Assembly (NCBI RefSeq): GCF_026929975.1
Contig: NZ_JANHOK010000001.1
Span: 186,001-250,000 of the forward strand
Reading direction: 5' to 3'
Source of the DNA: Bartonella sp. F02
GTDB lineage: Bacteria > Pseudomonadota > Alphaproteobacteria > Rhizobiales > Rhizobiaceae
DNA length: 64,000 nt
A model generated the notes under the pieces. It saw only the letters and a program-made list of their open reading frames with translations, had not been told where the DNA came from and ran no database searches. The translations under genes were made by a program, and so were the position numbers. Shown in pieces: positions 1 through 10,438 of this stretch. The stretch's first letter is position 1; the number at the start of each line of letters is the position of its first letter.

Positions 1-519
1 ATTTCGTTTTTTAAACTTCCGGATCACCATGTCACGCTTAGTTTTTGAAATATGATCTATGAAAAGGCGACCATCTAAGTGGTCAATCTCATGCTGTAGG
101 CAAGTCGCAAAAAATTGATCTGCATCAATTTCTACTTGTTGTCCACAAATATCTCTATAGCGAATACGCAGGCTTTTAGGGCGTTCAACTTCTGCAAAAT
201 AACCAGGAATAGAAAGGCATCCCTCTTGGCAAACACTCCGTTCATCGGAAATCCAGAGAACCTCTGGGTTAATAACAACAAGAGAATCTTGAAGTGTTTC
301 TTTATCAGAGAGGTCTGCAACTAACATACGTATATCGATCACTAGCATACGTAATGGAACACCAATTTGGATAGCTGCAAGACCAACACCAAATGAACTG
401 CGCATCGTTTCTATCATGTCATCAGCCAATTTTTGGATGGATGTATTAACATCTTCAATCGGCTTTGAAATTTCACGTAAAATCGGGTCAGGTAAAGTCA
501 CTAAAGGTTGTATTGACAT
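1..519 (-). CDS. def: Peptide deformylase, 3' end beyond the window
   Basis: Removes the formyl group from the N-terminal methionine of new proteins in the cytosol, using a bound metal ion. All three family motifs are present: GVGLAAIQ (residues 44-51), EGCLS (99-103, metal-ligand Cys) and HEIDH (143-147, two His ligands and the catalytic Glu). The frame is open for 173 codons from the ATG at 519 to the left edge, ending in a basic stretch (VIRKFKKRN), so only a short C-terminus is missing. It is divergent from rmuC with about 95 bases between. In many Rhizobiales fmt (methionyl-tRNA formyltransferase) follows def; that position is outside the window. Confidence 0.95.
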   Translation of the reverse strand, partial: MSIQPLVTLPDPILREISKPIEDVNTSIQKLADDMIETMRSSFGVGLAAIQIGVPLRMLVIDIRMLVADLSDKETLQDSLVVINPEVLWISDERSVCQEGCLSIPGYFAEVERPKSLRIRYRDICGQQVEIDADQFFATCLQHEIDHLDGRLFIDHISKTKRDMVIRKFKKRN

Positions 520-614
520 ATAAACACGCGAGCTAATAATTTACTATTATGACTATTAATAGTTAAATAAGCGATTCGTTTGCTTGGTTGCAATAAAATT
601 ACTATTGTTTTTTT

Positions 615-1793
615 ATGTTTGATTTATTTTTTTCTTTGACACCTTTTGGTACATATCTTTGGTTTTTAATTATTCTGCTTTTGCTAGTTGGTACGCTTTT
701 TTTTATGATTATGCGGGGCAATCGGAAAAAGGATCTTTGGGAGCATGAAGTTGCTGAACGTGCTCGTGAAACGCAGATACAAATAGCTACATTATTAAAA
801 ACGCAAAATGAAATGCAAGGTCGTATGCAGACAATGATAGAAGTTTTTGGTCAAAGGCAAGCTGAATTAAATCAGTCTATTTCTGAACGCTTGAGTGGAA
901 TGTCAATAAACTTAGGCCAAAATCTTCAAGCACAAGCAAAGTCAACTTATGAAAATTTAACACGTTTGCAAGAGCGTTTAGCGGTGATTGATGCAGCGCA
1001 AAGTAATATTCAGTCTCTTACAGGACAGGTTGTTCAATTACAAGCTGTTTTAAACAATAAGCAAACACGTGGGATTTTTGGTCAAGGACGAATGGAAGCC
1101 ATTATTGCGGATGCTTTACCTGCTAATGCATATGTTTTTCAAGCAGTTCTTTCCAATGGAAAGCGTCCAGATTGTCTTATTCATATGCCTAATAAAGCAC
1201 CTTCTCTTGTTGTTGATGCTAAATTTCCTTTGGAAGCATGGAATGCAATTCGTAAAGCATCATCATCTCAAGATCGCCAAGAAGCAGAGCGCCAATTTCG
1301 CACCGATATGGAAGTTCATATTCGCGATATTGCTCAAAAATATCTAATTCCTGGAGAGACTCATGATACAGCCTTTCTCTTTGTGCCGTCAGAATCAATT
1401 TTTTCAACAATCTATGAAGATTTTGAACCATTGGTGCAAAAAGCTAATCGAGCGCATGTGATTATCGTATCACCATCTTTGTTAATGTTATCTGTTCAAG
1501 TTGTTCAAAATATTATGAAAGATGCAAAGATGCGTGAGCAAACACATTTAATTCAATTGGAAGTAGCAAAACTTTTAGAAGATTTGGGTCGTATGGATAC
1601 ACGTGTCCGTGCTTTGCAAAAGCATTTTTATAAAATGGGTGAGGATATTGAAGCAATTTTAATATCATCTTCTAAAATTATGAAGCGAGCTCATCGTATT
1701 GAGGCTGTTGAATTGAAAGAGCATGATCCTCTATCAACATCAAAGATGACTTCTATTCAGCCGCAAACACTGCATTTGAGAAATGAAGAATAA
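615..1793 (+). CDS. rmuC: DNA recombination protein RmuC
   Basis: RmuC-family protein of 392 residues, linked in E. coli to limiting recombination between inverted repeats; its biochemical activity is poorly defined. One membrane anchor lies at about residues 12-32, followed by a long heptad-rich, Gln/Glu-rich coiled coil (about 37-150). The RmuC nuclease-like domain follows (about 160-355), with conserved segments such as VVDAKFPLEAW and FLFVPSESIF. The length is near that of other alphaproteobacterial RmuC proteins. The gene is divergent from def, a neighbour pairing common in Rhizobiales. Confidence 0.92.
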   Translation: MFDLFFSLTPFGTYLWFLIILLLLVGTLFFMIMRGNRKKDLWEHEVAERARETQIQIATLLKTQNEMQGRMQTMIEVFGQRQAELNQSISERLSGMSINLGQNLQAQAKSTYENLTRLQERLAVIDAAQSNIQSLTGQVVQLQAVLNNKQTRGIFGQGRMEAIIADALPANAYVFQAVLSNGKRPDCLIHMPNKAPSLVVDAKFPLEAWNAIRKASSSQDRQEAERQFRTDMEVHIRDIAQKYLIPGETHDTAFLFVPSESIFSTIYEDFEPLVQKANRAHVIIVSPSLLMLSVQVVQNIMKDAKMREQTHLIQLEVAKLLEDLGRMDTRVRALQKHFYKMGEDIEAILISSSKIMKRAHRIEAVELKEHDPLSTSKMTSIQPQTLHLRNEE

Positions 1794-1888
1794 AGCAGTT
1801 CCTAATTTTACAATTGTATCTTTTATGAATTGGTAAGAACTTCTTAGTATTGATGATCTTGTTTATCCTTTGAAAAAGGAGAATAGGA

Positions 1889-2479
1889 ATGATGCGGTAT
1901 TTTTTGTTTTTAGGATTATTTGTGTTTTTATTAGGAGGATGTGCAACAAAACCTCCCAAATATACGAATAATGCTTGTGCTGTTTTTGCTCAGAAAAATA
2001 GTTTTTTTAATAATTGGAGGAAAGCTTCTAAACGTGCAGAAAAGCGTTATGGAATTCCTATGCCTATCATTCTTGCGACGATTAATATGGAATCAAGTTT
2101 TCGTCATAATGCGCGTCCTCCACGTACAAAGCTTCTTGGCTTTATTCCATGGAAGCGTCTTTCAACGGCTTATGGTTATTCTCAAGCGATTGATGGTTCA
2201 TGGAAAGCATATTTACACTCTACAGGAAAATTTTCTGCACGACGGACTAATTTTTCAGATTCAGCAGATTTCGTTGCTTGGTATCATCGTCAAAGTGTCT
2301 TGCGCAATAACGTGCATCCCAGTGATGCATATAATCTTTATTTAAATTATCATATGGGACATGGTGCTTATGCACGTAGTGGAGGGCGCCCAACTGCAGC
2401 GCTTGCAGCGAAAGCACAGCGTATGAAAAATATGTCTATACGGTATGATCAGCAATTGAGAGCATGTGGAATGCGTTAA
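1889..2479 (+). CDS. Lytic transglycosylase-like (SLT domain) lipoprotein
   Basis: Probable peptidoglycan-cleaving lipoprotein of 196 residues. It has a lipoprotein signal with lipobox LLGGC (Cys18) and then a lysozyme-like fold. The candidate catalytic Glu is Glu68 in the INMESSF motif, followed by AYGYSQAIDGSW, which resembles the G-L-M/W-Q region of SLT domains, and by LNYHMGHGAY. The start is backed by an AGGAGAATAGGA ribosome site directly before two adjacent ATG codons; either could be used. It stands alone, 95 bases after rmuC on the same strand. The domain call is firm; the exact substrate and role are not visible. Confidence 0.8.
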   Translation: MMRYFLFLGLFVFLLGGCATKPPKYTNNACAVFAQKNSFFNNWRKASKRAEKRYGIPMPIILATINMESSFRHNARPPRTKLLGFIPWKRLSTAYGYSQAIDGSWKAYLHSTGKFSARRTNFSDSADFVAWYHRQSVLRNNVHPSDAYNLYLNYHMGHGAYARSGGRPTAALAAKAQRMKNMSIRYDQQLRACGMR

Positions 2480-2658
2480 TTTTTAATAAAGAAAGTAAAG
2501 ACGTAACAGAAATGAGATTTTTTTGGCAATTTGCAAAGAAAAAAGTTTTACGTTTTAACAACTGAATTAAAATTAGGATTCTTATAAGAACGATTTATTG
2601 CGTGCGTCATCAATATTGGGCTCAACCATAGATCTCCGTTTCAATAATTCGAAAAACT

Positions 2659-2886
2659 TTAATGGAGTGTTACAAGCTGCAATTCACGTTCATTGGCACC
2701 CGCAAGAGCAATAGAACGCTCATCAGATAAAATGATTGGATGACCTGTTTCGCCAAAGAGAGCCCATAGTGTAATACCTGGGGGCATAGGAGGTAAATCT
2801 GGAAAATTTTTAGCCAGATCATCCGTACATACTTTTTTAAGATAAGCAATTTGTTCTGTATCAGGAGAGGTCATATTTTTAACCAT
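2659..2886 (-). CDS. DUF1150 family small protein
   Basis: A 75-residue protein matching the alphaproteobacterial DUF1150 family, recognised by its pattern of a short acidic start, the LPPMPPGITLWALFGETGHPI core and the SDERSIALAGANE end. Function is unknown. In many Rhizobiales the gene lies beside an Hsp20 small heat-shock gene, but no Hsp20 gene is present here. The start could be the ATG at 2886 or the one four codons later (2874); neither has a strong ribosome site. It is convergent with the lipoprotein gene. Confidence 0.75.
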   Translation of the reverse strand: MVKNMTSPDTEQIAYLKKVCTDDLAKNFPDLPPMPPGITLWALFGETGHPIILSDERSIALAGANERELQLVTLH

Positions 2887-3298
2887 GATAAGGTTTGTTT
2901 ACGGTTCTCTCATTTATATATGTTTTTAATTTTCATTTGTGAAGAGTAACGGATAAAGGATTATTTTGCAATTGAGTATTTGTGATATGTTTAAATTTCT
3001 GCATGAAAATAGATCAGAACAGGAAGAATATTGAGATTATTGATTTGGAAATTGACCAAACAAAATATTATGATGATGTGTGTGCAATATTTGTGATTAT
3101 TCTTGGAAGAGTATTTAATGCTGCACTGCGAATGCGATAGATTTTACTAAATTGATTACATTAAGATGTTAAAACAATATTATACTGTGATTATTGGGGT
3201 ACTTTCTTGTGAAAAAATTCTGTGACAAAGCGCTAAAAAGCATTGAGAGTATTTGTTCGGGCTTAAATAATAATTTTAGAAAAAAATAGTAAAGTGTC
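2887..3298. other. Intergenic region between DUF1150 gene and nth
   Basis: About 410 bases with no supported gene. It must hold the divergent promoters of the DUF1150 gene and nth. I looked on the minus strand for a decayed Hsp20 gene, the usual neighbour of DUF1150, and found no recognisable alpha-crystallin segment. AT-rich with scattered stops in all frames. Confidence 0.5.
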
Positions 3299-4039
3299 AT
3301 GACGGAAAGAACAAAAACATTACGGACAGCAAGAAAAGTACGTGGAACATTGTATACAGAAGATGAAATTATAGAGATATTTCATCGTTTTTCTATTCAA
3401 CGTCCTTCTCCTGAAAGTGATCTTATGTACACGAATGCGTTTACGCTTTTAATTGCGGTTGTTCTTTCGGCGCAAGCAACAGATGTAGGTGTTAACAAAG
3501 TGACACGAGAATTATTTCGTCTTGCCGATCGACCAGAAACAATGGTTGCGTTAGGAGAAGAAGGGATTGCTCAGCATATCCGTAAAATTGGTCTTTGGCG
3601 AGCTAAAGCACGAAATGTTTATGCGCTTTGCTGTCTTTTAATCGATAAATATGATGGAAAAGTTCCTGATAATCGTGAAGCACTTATGACATTGCCTGGT
3701 GTTGGGCGTAAAACGGCTAATGTTGTTTTAAATGTTGCTTTTGGTAAGCCCACTATGGCAGTGGATACGCACATTTTTCGTCTTGGCAATCGTCTTGGTT
3801 TAGCACCAGGAAAAACACCAGAAGCGGTTGAAAAAAAGTTGGTAAAAATTATTCCACCTCGTTATCTGCATCATGCACATCACTGGCTTATTTTGCATGG
3901 CCGTTATATTTGCAAGGCGCGTAACGTGCTATGTATGCAATGCATTATTGCAGATCTTTGCAAGGCTGCTGTAAAAACAAATGCAATCCCTGCTCCTCTT
4001 GTTGAAGTTAAAGGAAATGGAGCACCGCTTTTTTTTTGA
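3299..4039 (+). CDS. nth: Endonuclease III (DNA glycosylase/AP lyase)
   Basis: Base-excision repair enzyme that removes oxidised pyrimidines and cleaves the abasic site. The helix-hairpin-helix LPGVGRKTANVVLN carries the catalytic Lys138, and the catalytic Asp156 sits in AVDTHIFR. Four cysteines (205, 212, 215, 221) have the C-x6-C-x2-C-x5-C spacing of the [4Fe-4S] cluster. The 246-residue length includes a roughly 20-residue N-terminal and a 25-residue C-terminal extension relative to E. coli Nth, common in Rhizobiales. It is monocistronic as far as can be seen. Confidence 0.97.
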   Translation: MTERTKTLRTARKVRGTLYTEDEIIEIFHRFSIQRPSPESDLMYTNAFTLLIAVVLSAQATDVGVNKVTRELFRLADRPETMVALGEEGIAQHIRKIGLWRAKARNVYALCCLLIDKYDGKVPDNREALMTLPGVGRKTANVVLNVAFGKPTMAVDTHIFRLGNRLGLAPGKTPEAVEKKLVKIIPPRYLHHAHHWLILHGRYICKARNVLCMQCIIADLCKAAVKTNAIPAPLVEVKGNGAPLFF

Positions 4040-4088
4040 TATGCTCTTGCTATTTTATGCATCCTGGCTTATTGAAAAAGAGTCAGTA

Positions 4089-4115
4089 AGCCGCCCGGCA
4101 GGGCATGCCGTGGCT
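4089..4115 (+). promoter_or_regulatory. GC-rich hairpin in the rpmI-rplT leader
   Basis: Two nested stems, AGCC/GGCT (4089-4092 with 4112-4115) around CGGCA/TGCCG (4096-4100 with 4106-4110). They form a compact GC-rich hairpin in otherwise AT-rich sequence, 60 bases before the L35 start. In other bacteria L20 represses its own operon through leader RNA; whether this hairpin serves that role, or ends nth transcription, is inference. Confidence 0.4.
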
Positions 4116-4178
4116 GTTTGAGGTGCTAAATCAAGCTTTGGTCAGTTTGATTGGATTTTTTAAAGATGGAGTAGCAAA

Positions 4179-4382
4179 ATGCCCAAAATGAAGACCAAGT
4201 CATCCGCGAAAAAGCGGTTTAAAGTTACTGCAACAGGCAAAGTTAAAGCAGCAGCTGCAGGAAAACGTCACGGCATGATTAAACGTTCTAATAAATTCAT
4301 TCGTGATGCACGTGGGACGATGGTTCTGTCTGAATCAGATGCTAAAAAAGTCATTCAGTGTTATTTGCCGAATGGTCTTTAA
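4179..4382 (+). CDS. rpmI: 50S ribosomal protein L35
   Basis: 67-residue basic protein of the large ribosomal subunit. The start [17 protein letters not shown] and the internal [10 protein letters not shown] segment are typical of L35, and the length is normal. It is preceded by a GGAG ribosome site and followed 34 bases later by rplT, the standard L35-L20 pair. infC, which precedes the pair in many bacteria, is not adjacent, as is usual in Rhizobiales. Confidence 0.98.
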   Translation: MPKMKTKSSAKKRFKVTATGKVKAAAAGKRHGMIKRSNKFIRDARGTMVLSESDAKKVIQCYLPNGL

Positions 4383-4416
4383 GTTACGCGTTTTTGGTTT
4401 TTAGGAGATTGTCAAG

Positions 4417-4818
4417 ATGGCACGTGTAAAAAGGGGTGTTACAGCCCATGCTAAGCACAAAAAAGTTCTTAAACAAGCGGAGGGTTTTTACGGTCGGCGT
4501 AAAAATACTATTCGTGCAGCGAAAGCAGCGGTTGATCGTTCGAAGCAATATGCTTACCGTGATCGCAAAAATCGCAAACGGACTTTCCGCGCTTTGTGGA
4601 TTCAGCGAATCAATGCAGCTGTTCGTATGGAAGGTTTGACTTACGGACGTTTTATTGACGGTTTATCCAAGGCAGGGATTGAGATTGATCGTAAGGTTCT
4701 TTCTGATATCGCTATTTATGAACCCAAGGCATTTTCTGCTTTGGTTGCTTCTGCAAAAAAAGCTTTAGAATATTTGAACAATACAACGCCAAATGCTTTT
4801 AAAGACGCTGCCAAATAG
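4417..4818 (+). CDS. rplT: 50S ribosomal protein L20
   Basis: 133-residue large-subunit assembly protein. Family features are the basic N-terminal tail ([20 protein letters not shown]), the [11 protein letters not shown] segment and the C-terminal globular part with [18 protein letters not shown]. It has a GGAG ribosome site eight bases before the start. It is co-transcribed with rpmI and followed by a hairpin with a T-run before pheS. In other bacteria L20 is a translational repressor of this operon. Confidence 0.98.
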   Translation: MARVKRGVTAHAKHKKVLKQAEGFYGRRKNTIRAAKAAVDRSKQYAYRDRKNRKRTFRALWIQRINAAVRMEGLTYGRFIDGLSKAGIEIDRKVLSDIAIYEPKAFSALVASAKKALEYLNNTTPNAFKDAAK

Positions 4819-4854
4819 CCATCGCGTTTTCTTCAAGCATTCTTATTCGGAATC

Positions 4855-4884
4855 CCGCGCTGGTTATTGCTGGCGCGGTTTTTT
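4855..4884 (+). terminator. Terminator or attenuator between rplT and pheS
   Basis: Stem CCGCGC/GCGCGG (4855-4860 with 4873-4878) followed directly by six Ts. It ends just 21 bases before the pheS start, so it may attenuate rather than fully stop transcription into pheST. Confidence 0.65.
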
Positions 4885-4905
4885 ATTAAAAAAATAGGCA
4901 GAAAT

Positions 4906-5991
4906 ATGAATGATATTGAGCGTTTAGAGCAGGAAATTGGTTTAGCGATAGAAACAGCAAATGATGAACATGAACTTGAAAGAGTGCGTGTGGCAGCATT
5001 AGGAAAAAAAGGCAGTGTTTCTGAAAAATTAAAAATGTTGGGTAAGATGAGTGCTGACGAGCGTCGCAAAATGGGGCCAGCGCTTAATGGATTAAAAAAT
5101 CGTATTCTAGAATTATGGGAACAAAAGTGTGAAGCTTTAAAACGTCAAGCAATGACCTTACGGCTTGCGAGCGAAACAGTTGATGTGACTTTACCTGTTC
5201 GTTCTTCTCCTATAGAGAGGGGTCGTATTCACCCGATCTCTCAAGTGATTGATGAGATCATAGCGATTTATGCTGATATGGGTTTTGCTATCGCAGAAGG
5301 ACCTGATATTGAAACAGATTATTATAATTTTACGGCATTGAATTTTCCTGAAGGTCATCCGGCACGTGCAATGCACGATACTTTCTTTTTTGAGGAAGAT
5401 GAAACAGGAAATCGAAAATTATTGCGGACGCATACATCTCCAGTTCAAATTCGTACGATGGAAAAGCAACAACCACCAATACGCATTATTATTCCTGGAA
5501 AAACTTATCGCATGGATTCTGATGCAACGCACTCACCGATGTTTCATCAAGTGGAGGGATTGGTGATTGATAAAGCTTCCACTATTGCACACATGATGTG
5601 GCTTCATGAAACCTTTTGTAAAAGATTTTTTGAAGTGTCGACGGTGAAGATGCGTTTTCGTCCTTCTTTTTTTCCTTTTACTGAACCGTCTATGGAGGTG
5701 GATATTCAATGTGATCGCTCCGGTTCAGAAGTAAAGTTTGGAGAGGGTTCTGATTGGTTAGAAATTTTAGGATGCGGCATGGTGCATCCTCATGTGTTGA
5801 AGAATGTTGGTTTTGATCCGGATGAATATCAAGGATTTGCCTGGGGGATGGGTCTGGATCGTATTGCGATGTTAAAATATGGCATGTCTGATTTGCGCGC
5901 TTTTTTTGATGCAGATTTGCGATGGTTGGGTCATTATGGTTTTCGTTGTTTTGACATACATAGTCTTTTTTCTGGTTTTAAAAAATTGTGA
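4906..5991 (+). CDS. pheS: Phenylalanyl-tRNA synthetase alpha subunit
   Basis: Catalytic subunit of the (alpha-beta)2 enzyme that charges tRNA-Phe. An N-terminal coiled coil is followed by the class II core. The core includes motif 2 ([16 protein letters not shown]) and motif 3 ([21 protein letters not shown]). I chose the ATG at 4906 (361 aa, MNDIERLEQ...) because it has an AGGCAGA ribosome site and fits the family N-terminus. A longer open frame to 4867 runs back through the terminator hairpin. pheT follows 31 bases later. Confidence 0.96.
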   Translation: MNDIERLEQEIGLAIETANDEHELERVRVAALGKKGSVSEKLKMLGKMSADERRKMGPALNGLKNRILELWEQKCEALKRQAMTLRLASETVDVTLPVRSSPIERGRIHPISQVIDEIIAIYADMGFAIAEGPDIETDYYNFTALNFPEGHPARAMHDTFFFEEDETGNRKLLRTHTSPVQIRTMEKQQPPIRIIIPGKTYRMDSDATHSPMFHQVEGLVIDKASTIAHMMWLHETFCKRFFEVSTVKMRFRPSFFPFTEPSMEVDIQCDRSGSEVKFGEGSDWLEILGCGMVHPHVLKNVGFDPDEYQGFAWGMGLDRIAMLKYGMSDLRAFFDADLRWLGHYGFRCFDIHSLFSGFKKL

Positions 5992-6022
5992 TCTTAAAAC
6001 AGTTTGCGTGTGAGGTTTTAAA

Positions 6023-8437
6023 ATGAAATTTACATTGTCTTGGTTGAAAGATCACTTAGAGACAGATGCATCTTTGGATGAAATTTGTGATAAATTAACA
6101 GCGATTGGTCTTGAGGTTGAACATGTTGACGATCGTTCTTCTTTAACAGGTTTTGTGATTGCAAAAGTTTTAACGGCTATTAAACATCCTGATGCGGATA
6201 AATTACAGATTTTGTCCGTTGATAATGGATCTGATGCGCCTGTACAAGTTGTTTGTGGAGCACCAAATGCACGCGCTGGTTTGGTTGGTGTTCTTGCATT
6301 GCCTGGAACTTATGTGCCTGGGCTTGATGTGACATTACTTGTGGGTAAAATCCGAGGTGTTGAGAGTTTTGGTATGATGTGTTCACAATCTGAGCTTGGG
6401 CTGTTGGATGAACATGATGGAATTATTGAGCTTCCAGAAGATGCACCTGTCGGAGTGTCATTTGCGTCTTATGTGGGTTTAGATGATCCGATTATTGATG
6501 TTGGTTTAACACCAAATCGTTCTGATTGCACAGGTGTTCGCGGGATTGCTCGTGATTTAGCTGCGTCTGGTATTGGTCGTTTAAAAGAATTATCGATACC
6601 ACACAGTGTTTCTTCTTTTGAGACAGCGATACAATTTTCATTAGGTGATTCACAAAACACATCATTCTGTTCAGGTTTTTCTTGGCGTGAGGTTCGCAAT
6701 GTGCACAACGGTGCGTCACCGCAATGGATGCAAAAGCGTTTAATAGCAATTGGATTAAGACCGATAAATGCATTGGTTGATATGACCAACTATATGTGCT
6801 TTGATCTTGGCCGCCCACTTCATGTTTTTGATGCCGATAAGATTAAAGGACATTTAACAATACGTCACGCACATGAGGGAGAACAGCTTCAAGCGCTAAA
6901 TGGTAAAATCTATAACTTGGGAGTTCAAGATTGTGTCATTGCAGATGAAGAAGGGGTTGTTGCCATTGCAGGGATCATGGGTGGTGAAAGAACGGGCTGT
7001 GATGAAACGACGCGTCGCGTTATTATTGAATCGGCACTTTGGGATCCATTAAGCATTGCACGAATGGGTCGTGTATTAGGACTTGTAAGCGATGCGCGTT
7101 ATCGATTTGAACGCGGTGTTGATCCATCTTTTATGGAAGCAGGACTTGAGATTGCAACAGAACTGGTTTTCGACCTGTGTGGGGGTGAAGCATCGAAAGT
7201 GCAAGTTATTGGTTATCAGCAACCTAAAAGAAAACAGATTTCTTTTCCATTTTCTGAAATAAAACGCTTAACCAGTTTAGAGATTGAACGTAAAGAAGCT
7301 ATCGCAATTTTAACACGACTTGGATTGCACGTTGAAGGAACAGGAGATGTTGTGACGGTGACAGTGCCAACGTGGCGTCATGATATTGAAGGTAAGGCGG
7401 ATTTGGTAGAAGAAGTGATGCGGATTTATGGGTTGGATAAGATTGAACCTATGCCTCTGAACAAAATAACAGAAGTTAATGAAAATATTTTAACATTTTC
7501 GCAAATTTGTTCACGTTCTGCTCGTCAGGTTTTAGCTTGTCGAGGTATGATGGAGGCCGTAACGTGGTCATTTATTTCTGAAAAACAGGCACAAGCATTT
7601 GGAGGAGGCCAAGCTCAGCTTAAATTGGTTAATCCTATAGCTATTGATATGTCGGTTATGCGTCCCTCTCTTTTACCTGGTTTACTTGTAGCCGCACAGA
7701 GAAATGCGGATCGTGGTTTCTTGGATCTTGCTTTGTTTGAAGTTTCAAATATTTATGAAGGTGATGCTCCTGACCAACAGCAGTGTGTTGCTGCTGGTAT
7801 TCGTCGGGGCACAGAAAGATTTGAAGGAACGGGACGCTTTTGGGACGGCAATGCAAAAGTGGTTGATATTTTTGCTGCAAAAGCAGATGCACTCGCTGTT
7901 TTGGAAGCGTGTGGTATGGATATCAGTAAAGTGCAAATTGAAACTGGAGCACCTGAGTGGTATCACCCTGGTCGTTCAGGTGTTATAAAGCTTGGGCCGA
8001 AGATTATTCTTGGTTTTTTTGGTGTTTTCCATCCTACTACATTGGAAGAATTAGATGTGAGTGGTTCTTTGTGTGGTTTTGAGATTTTTCTCGATCGAAT
8101 TCCGGTGCCGAAGAAAAAAACAACAAAGGCTCGTCCTCCTTTAAAGCTGTCACCTTTCCAAATAGTCCGACGTGATTTTGCGTTTGTTGTTGATAAAACA
8201 GTTGAATCTTCTCAGGTTGTTCGTGCTGCACTGGGAGCAGATAAACAATTTATTCATTCGGTGAAAGTTTTTGATCTTTTTGAGGATCCAATTCTTGGTG
8301 AAGATAAAAAATCGGTAGCAATTGAGGTTTCTATTCAGCCTATTGAACGAACCTTAACAGATGAAGATCTTGAAAACCTGGCTTCGAAGGTAATAGAAAA
8401 TGTTACTAAAGCTACGGGAGCCTATTTGCGTCGTTGA
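6023..8437 (+). CDS. pheT: Phenylalanyl-tRNA synthetase beta subunit
   Basis: 804-residue partner of PheS; recognises tRNA-Phe and edits mischarged tyrosine. Domains in order: an N-terminal tRNA-binding (EMAP-like) domain around residues 39-150 ([16 protein letters not shown]), the B3/B4 editing domain (about 210-385), B5 (about 400-475), the catalytic-like core, and a C-terminal ferredoxin-fold anticodon-binding domain (about 710-804, starting [15 protein letters not shown]). Full length and intact. Confidence 0.97.
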   Translation: MKFTLSWLKDHLETDASLDEICDKLTAIGLEVEHVDDRSSLTGFVIAKVLTAIKHPDADKLQILSVDNGSDAPVQVVCGAPNARAGLVGVLALPGTYVPGLDVTLLVGKIRGVESFGMMCSQSELGLLDEHDGIIELPEDAPVGVSFASYVGLDDPIIDVGLTPNRSDCTGVRGIARDLAASGIGRLKELSIPHSVSSFETAIQFSLGDSQNTSFCSGFSWREVRNVHNGASPQWMQKRLIAIGLRPINALVDMTNYMCFDLGRPLHVFDADKIKGHLTIRHAHEGEQLQALNGKIYNLGVQDCVIADEEGVVAIAGIMGGERTGCDETTRRVIIESALWDPLSIARMGRVLGLVSDARYRFERGVDPSFMEAGLEIATELVFDLCGGEASKVQVIGYQQPKRKQISFPFSEIKRLTSLEIERKEAIAILTRLGLHVEGTGDVVTVTVPTWRHDIEGKADLVEEVMRIYGLDKIEPMPLNKITEVNENILTFSQICSRSARQVLACRGMMEAVTWSFISEKQAQAFGGGQAQLKLVNPIAIDMSVMRPSLLPGLLVAAQRNADRGFLDLALFEVSNIYEGDAPDQQQCVAAGIRRGTERFEGTGRFWDGNAKVVDIFAAKADALAVLEACGMDISKVQIETGAPEWYHPGRSGVIKLGPKIILGFFGVFHPTTLEELDVSGSLCGFEIFLDRIPVPKKKTTKARPPLKLSPFQIVRRDFAFVVDKTVESSQVVRAALGADKQFIHSVKVFDLFEDPILGEDKKSVAIEVSIQPIERTLTDEDLENLASKVIENVTKATGAYLRR

Positions 8438-8664
8438 TTATGGTTGTCTTGTCAAGTGAAGAGTTTCTTTGCTGGAATTATTATAAGATGCATTTGTGTA
8501 GCGTTTACGCAATCAACGTAAGTGATGAGATTGTTTCTTTATTGGTTTTTATGAGAAAGATCAGGTCTCAAAATTATAAATATTAAAACGGTTTTAAACG
8601 ATTAAAAAGTTCATATTGAAAAATAATCTTTTATTGCAAAGGCTTAAATTAGCTGTTATTTATA

Positions 8665-8683
8665 AATGATAATGCAAATCATT
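8665..8683. promoter_or_regulatory. Fur-family operator upstream of yfeA
   Basis: A perfect 6-base inverted repeat AATGAT/ATCATT with a 7-base spacer gives a 19-base dyad, the size of a Fur box, and its sequence resembles the classic GATAATGATAATC pattern. It ends 19 bases before the YfeA start codon, where bound repressor would block transcription or initiation. In alphaproteobacteria the Fur homolog often senses manganese (Mur), which suits an Mn/Fe importer. The assignment is by pattern only. Confidence 0.6.
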
Positions 8684-8702
8684 GGCAATAGAAAGAAAAT
8701 GA

Positions 8703-9611
8703 ATGAAATTTAAGACTTTTTTTACCACAGTTTTTTTGGGGGTAATTTTTTTAGTACCAATCTCAGCTTTGAGTGCTGATAAATTTAAAGCGGTGACAAC
8801 TTTTACAATCATTGCGGATATGGCACGTAATGTAGCAGGTGATGCAGCTGATGTTGAGTCGATTACCAAACCAGGCGCTGAAATTCATGAATATCAACCT
8901 ACACCACGTGATCTTATGCGTGCTCAAGGAGCTGATCTTATCTTTTGGAATGGGTTGGATTTAGAGATTTGGTTTGAAAAGTTTTTTCAAGGGATCAAGA
9001 ATGTTCCGAGTGTTGTCGTTTCAGAAGGGGTTGTTCCAATTGCGATTGGTGAAGGACCTTTTAGCGGGAAACCAAATCCACATGTCTGGATGTCACCAAC
9101 CTCAGCGTTGCTTTACGTGGATAATATTCGCGATGCTTTTGTAAAGTATGATCCTAAAAATGCGGCTATTTATAAAAAAAATGCTGAAATATACAAACAG
9201 AAAATTCGTTCAAACATTGACCCAATTAGAGCCATACTGGAAGCATTACCAGAAGAGAAACGTTGGCTTGTGACGAGTGAGGGTGCTTTTAGCTATTTGG
9301 CTCGTGATTTTGGTTTGAAAGAGCTTTATTTATGGCCAATCAATGCTGATCAGCAGGGAACACCTCATCAGGTTAAGCATGTCGTTGATATGGTGAAAAA
9401 ATATAATATTCATGTTGTTTTTTCTGAAAGTACGGTTTCTCCTGCTCCCGCTAAGCAAGTTGCGAGAGAAACGGGCGCTAAATATGGTGGTGTTCTTTAT
9501 GTTGATTCATTGAGTGATGAAAATGGTGAAGTGCCTACTTATATTGATTTGCTCCGTGTGACGAGTACGCGTATTGCAAATGCTTTAGCAGGTGAGGCGC
9601 AAAGCCAATGA
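8703..9611 (+). CDS. yfeA: Mn/Fe ABC transporter, periplasmic binding protein
   Basis: Cluster A-I metal-binding protein that delivers Mn(II) or Fe(II) to the YfeCD permease. A signal peptide ends near residue 25 (PISALSA). Likely metal ligands are His62 (EIHEYQP), His127 (PNPHVWMSP), Glu193 (TSEGAF) and an Asp near 268 (YVDSLS). Glu rather than His in the third place favours Mn/Fe over Zn. First gene of a four-gene operon; its stop overlaps the yfeB start by four bases (ATGA). Expression is probably repressed by metal through the dyad just upstream. Confidence 0.93.
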   Translation: MKFKTFFTTVFLGVIFLVPISALSADKFKAVTTFTIIADMARNVAGDAADVESITKPGAEIHEYQPTPRDLMRAQGADLIFWNGLDLEIWFEKFFQGIKNVPSVVVSEGVVPIAIGEGPFSGKPNPHVWMSPTSALLYVDNIRDAFVKYDPKNAAIYKKNAEIYKQKIRSNIDPIRAILEALPEEKRWLVTSEGAFSYLARDFGLKELYLWPINADQQGTPHQVKHVVDMVKKYNIHVVFSESTVSPAPAKQVARETGAKYGGVLYVDSLSDENGEVPTYIDLLRVTSTRIANALAGEAQSQ

Positions 9612-10438
9612 CTAATTCTGGAATATTTGTTCAGGAAACAACAGTAACTTACCGCAATGGACATACAGCATTGCGGGAAGTGAATTTCCAAAGCCCCGTG
9701 GGGTCTATTACAGCATTGGTTGGGGTTAATGGATCAGGAAAATCAACATTATTTAAGGCTATTATGGGGTTTGTGCGGCCATCAAAAGGAGAAATTCGTA
9801 TTTTTGGTTTGCCTGTTGAAAAGGCTTTAAAGCAGAATCTTGTTGCTTATGTTCCTCAAAGCGAAGATGTTGATTGGGATTTTCCTGTTCTTGTTGAAGA
9901 TGTCGTTTTGATGGGTCGATATGGCCATATGAATTTTTTTCGCTATGCGCGAGCAGAGGATTATGAAGCCGTTCGCGTTGCATTAAAGCGTGTTGATATG
10001 TTGGAGTTTGCTAAGCGTCAAATTGGAGAGCTTTCTGGAGGGCAGAAGAAGCGTGTTTTTTTAGCTCGTGCTTTGGCACAAAAAGCAAAGGTTATTTTGC
10101 TTGATGAGCCGTTTACAGGGGTTGATGTTAAAACAGAAGATAAAATTATTTCTTTGTTGAAAGATTTGCGTGAAGAAGGTGCTGTAATTTTAGTTTCTAC
10201 CCACAATTTGAGCTCTATTCCTGATTTTTGTGATCGAACGGTTTTAATCAAAGGAACGGTTTTAGCTTCTGGGTTGACAGAAATTGTCTTTACAAAGGAA
10301 AATCTTGAAAAAACTTTTGATGGTGTTTTGCATCATCATATTTTTGATTTTCAACACGCAAAAGAAAAAGATGCTTTTTCAAATGGGGAAAAGACTGTAT
10401 GTCCTAATCATGATCAAACGCGGGAGCATGTTTTATGA
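9608..10438 (+). CDS. yfeB: Mn/Fe ABC transporter, ATPase
   Basis: 276-residue cytosolic ATPase powering the importer. Walker A is GVNGSGKST (39-47), the Q-loop [12 protein letters not shown], the signature LSGGQ (142-146), and Walker B KVILLDEP (161-168) with the catalytic Glu, followed by a switch His (STHN). The C-terminal tail carries a His cluster (LHHHIFDF). It overlaps yfeA and yfeC by four bases each, implying translational coupling. Confidence 0.95.
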   Translation: MTNSGIFVQETTVTYRNGHTALREVNFQSPVGSITALVGVNGSGKSTLFKAIMGFVRPSKGEIRIFGLPVEKALKQNLVAYVPQSEDVDWDFPVLVEDVVLMGRYGHMNFFRYARAEDYEAVRVALKRVDMLEFAKRQIGELSGGQKKRVFLARALAQKAKVILLDEPFTGVDVKTEDKIISLLKDLREEGAVILVSTHNLSSIPDFCDRTVLIKGTVLASGLTEIVFTKENLEKTFDGVLHHHIFDFQHAKEKDAFSNGEKTVCPNHDQTREHVL

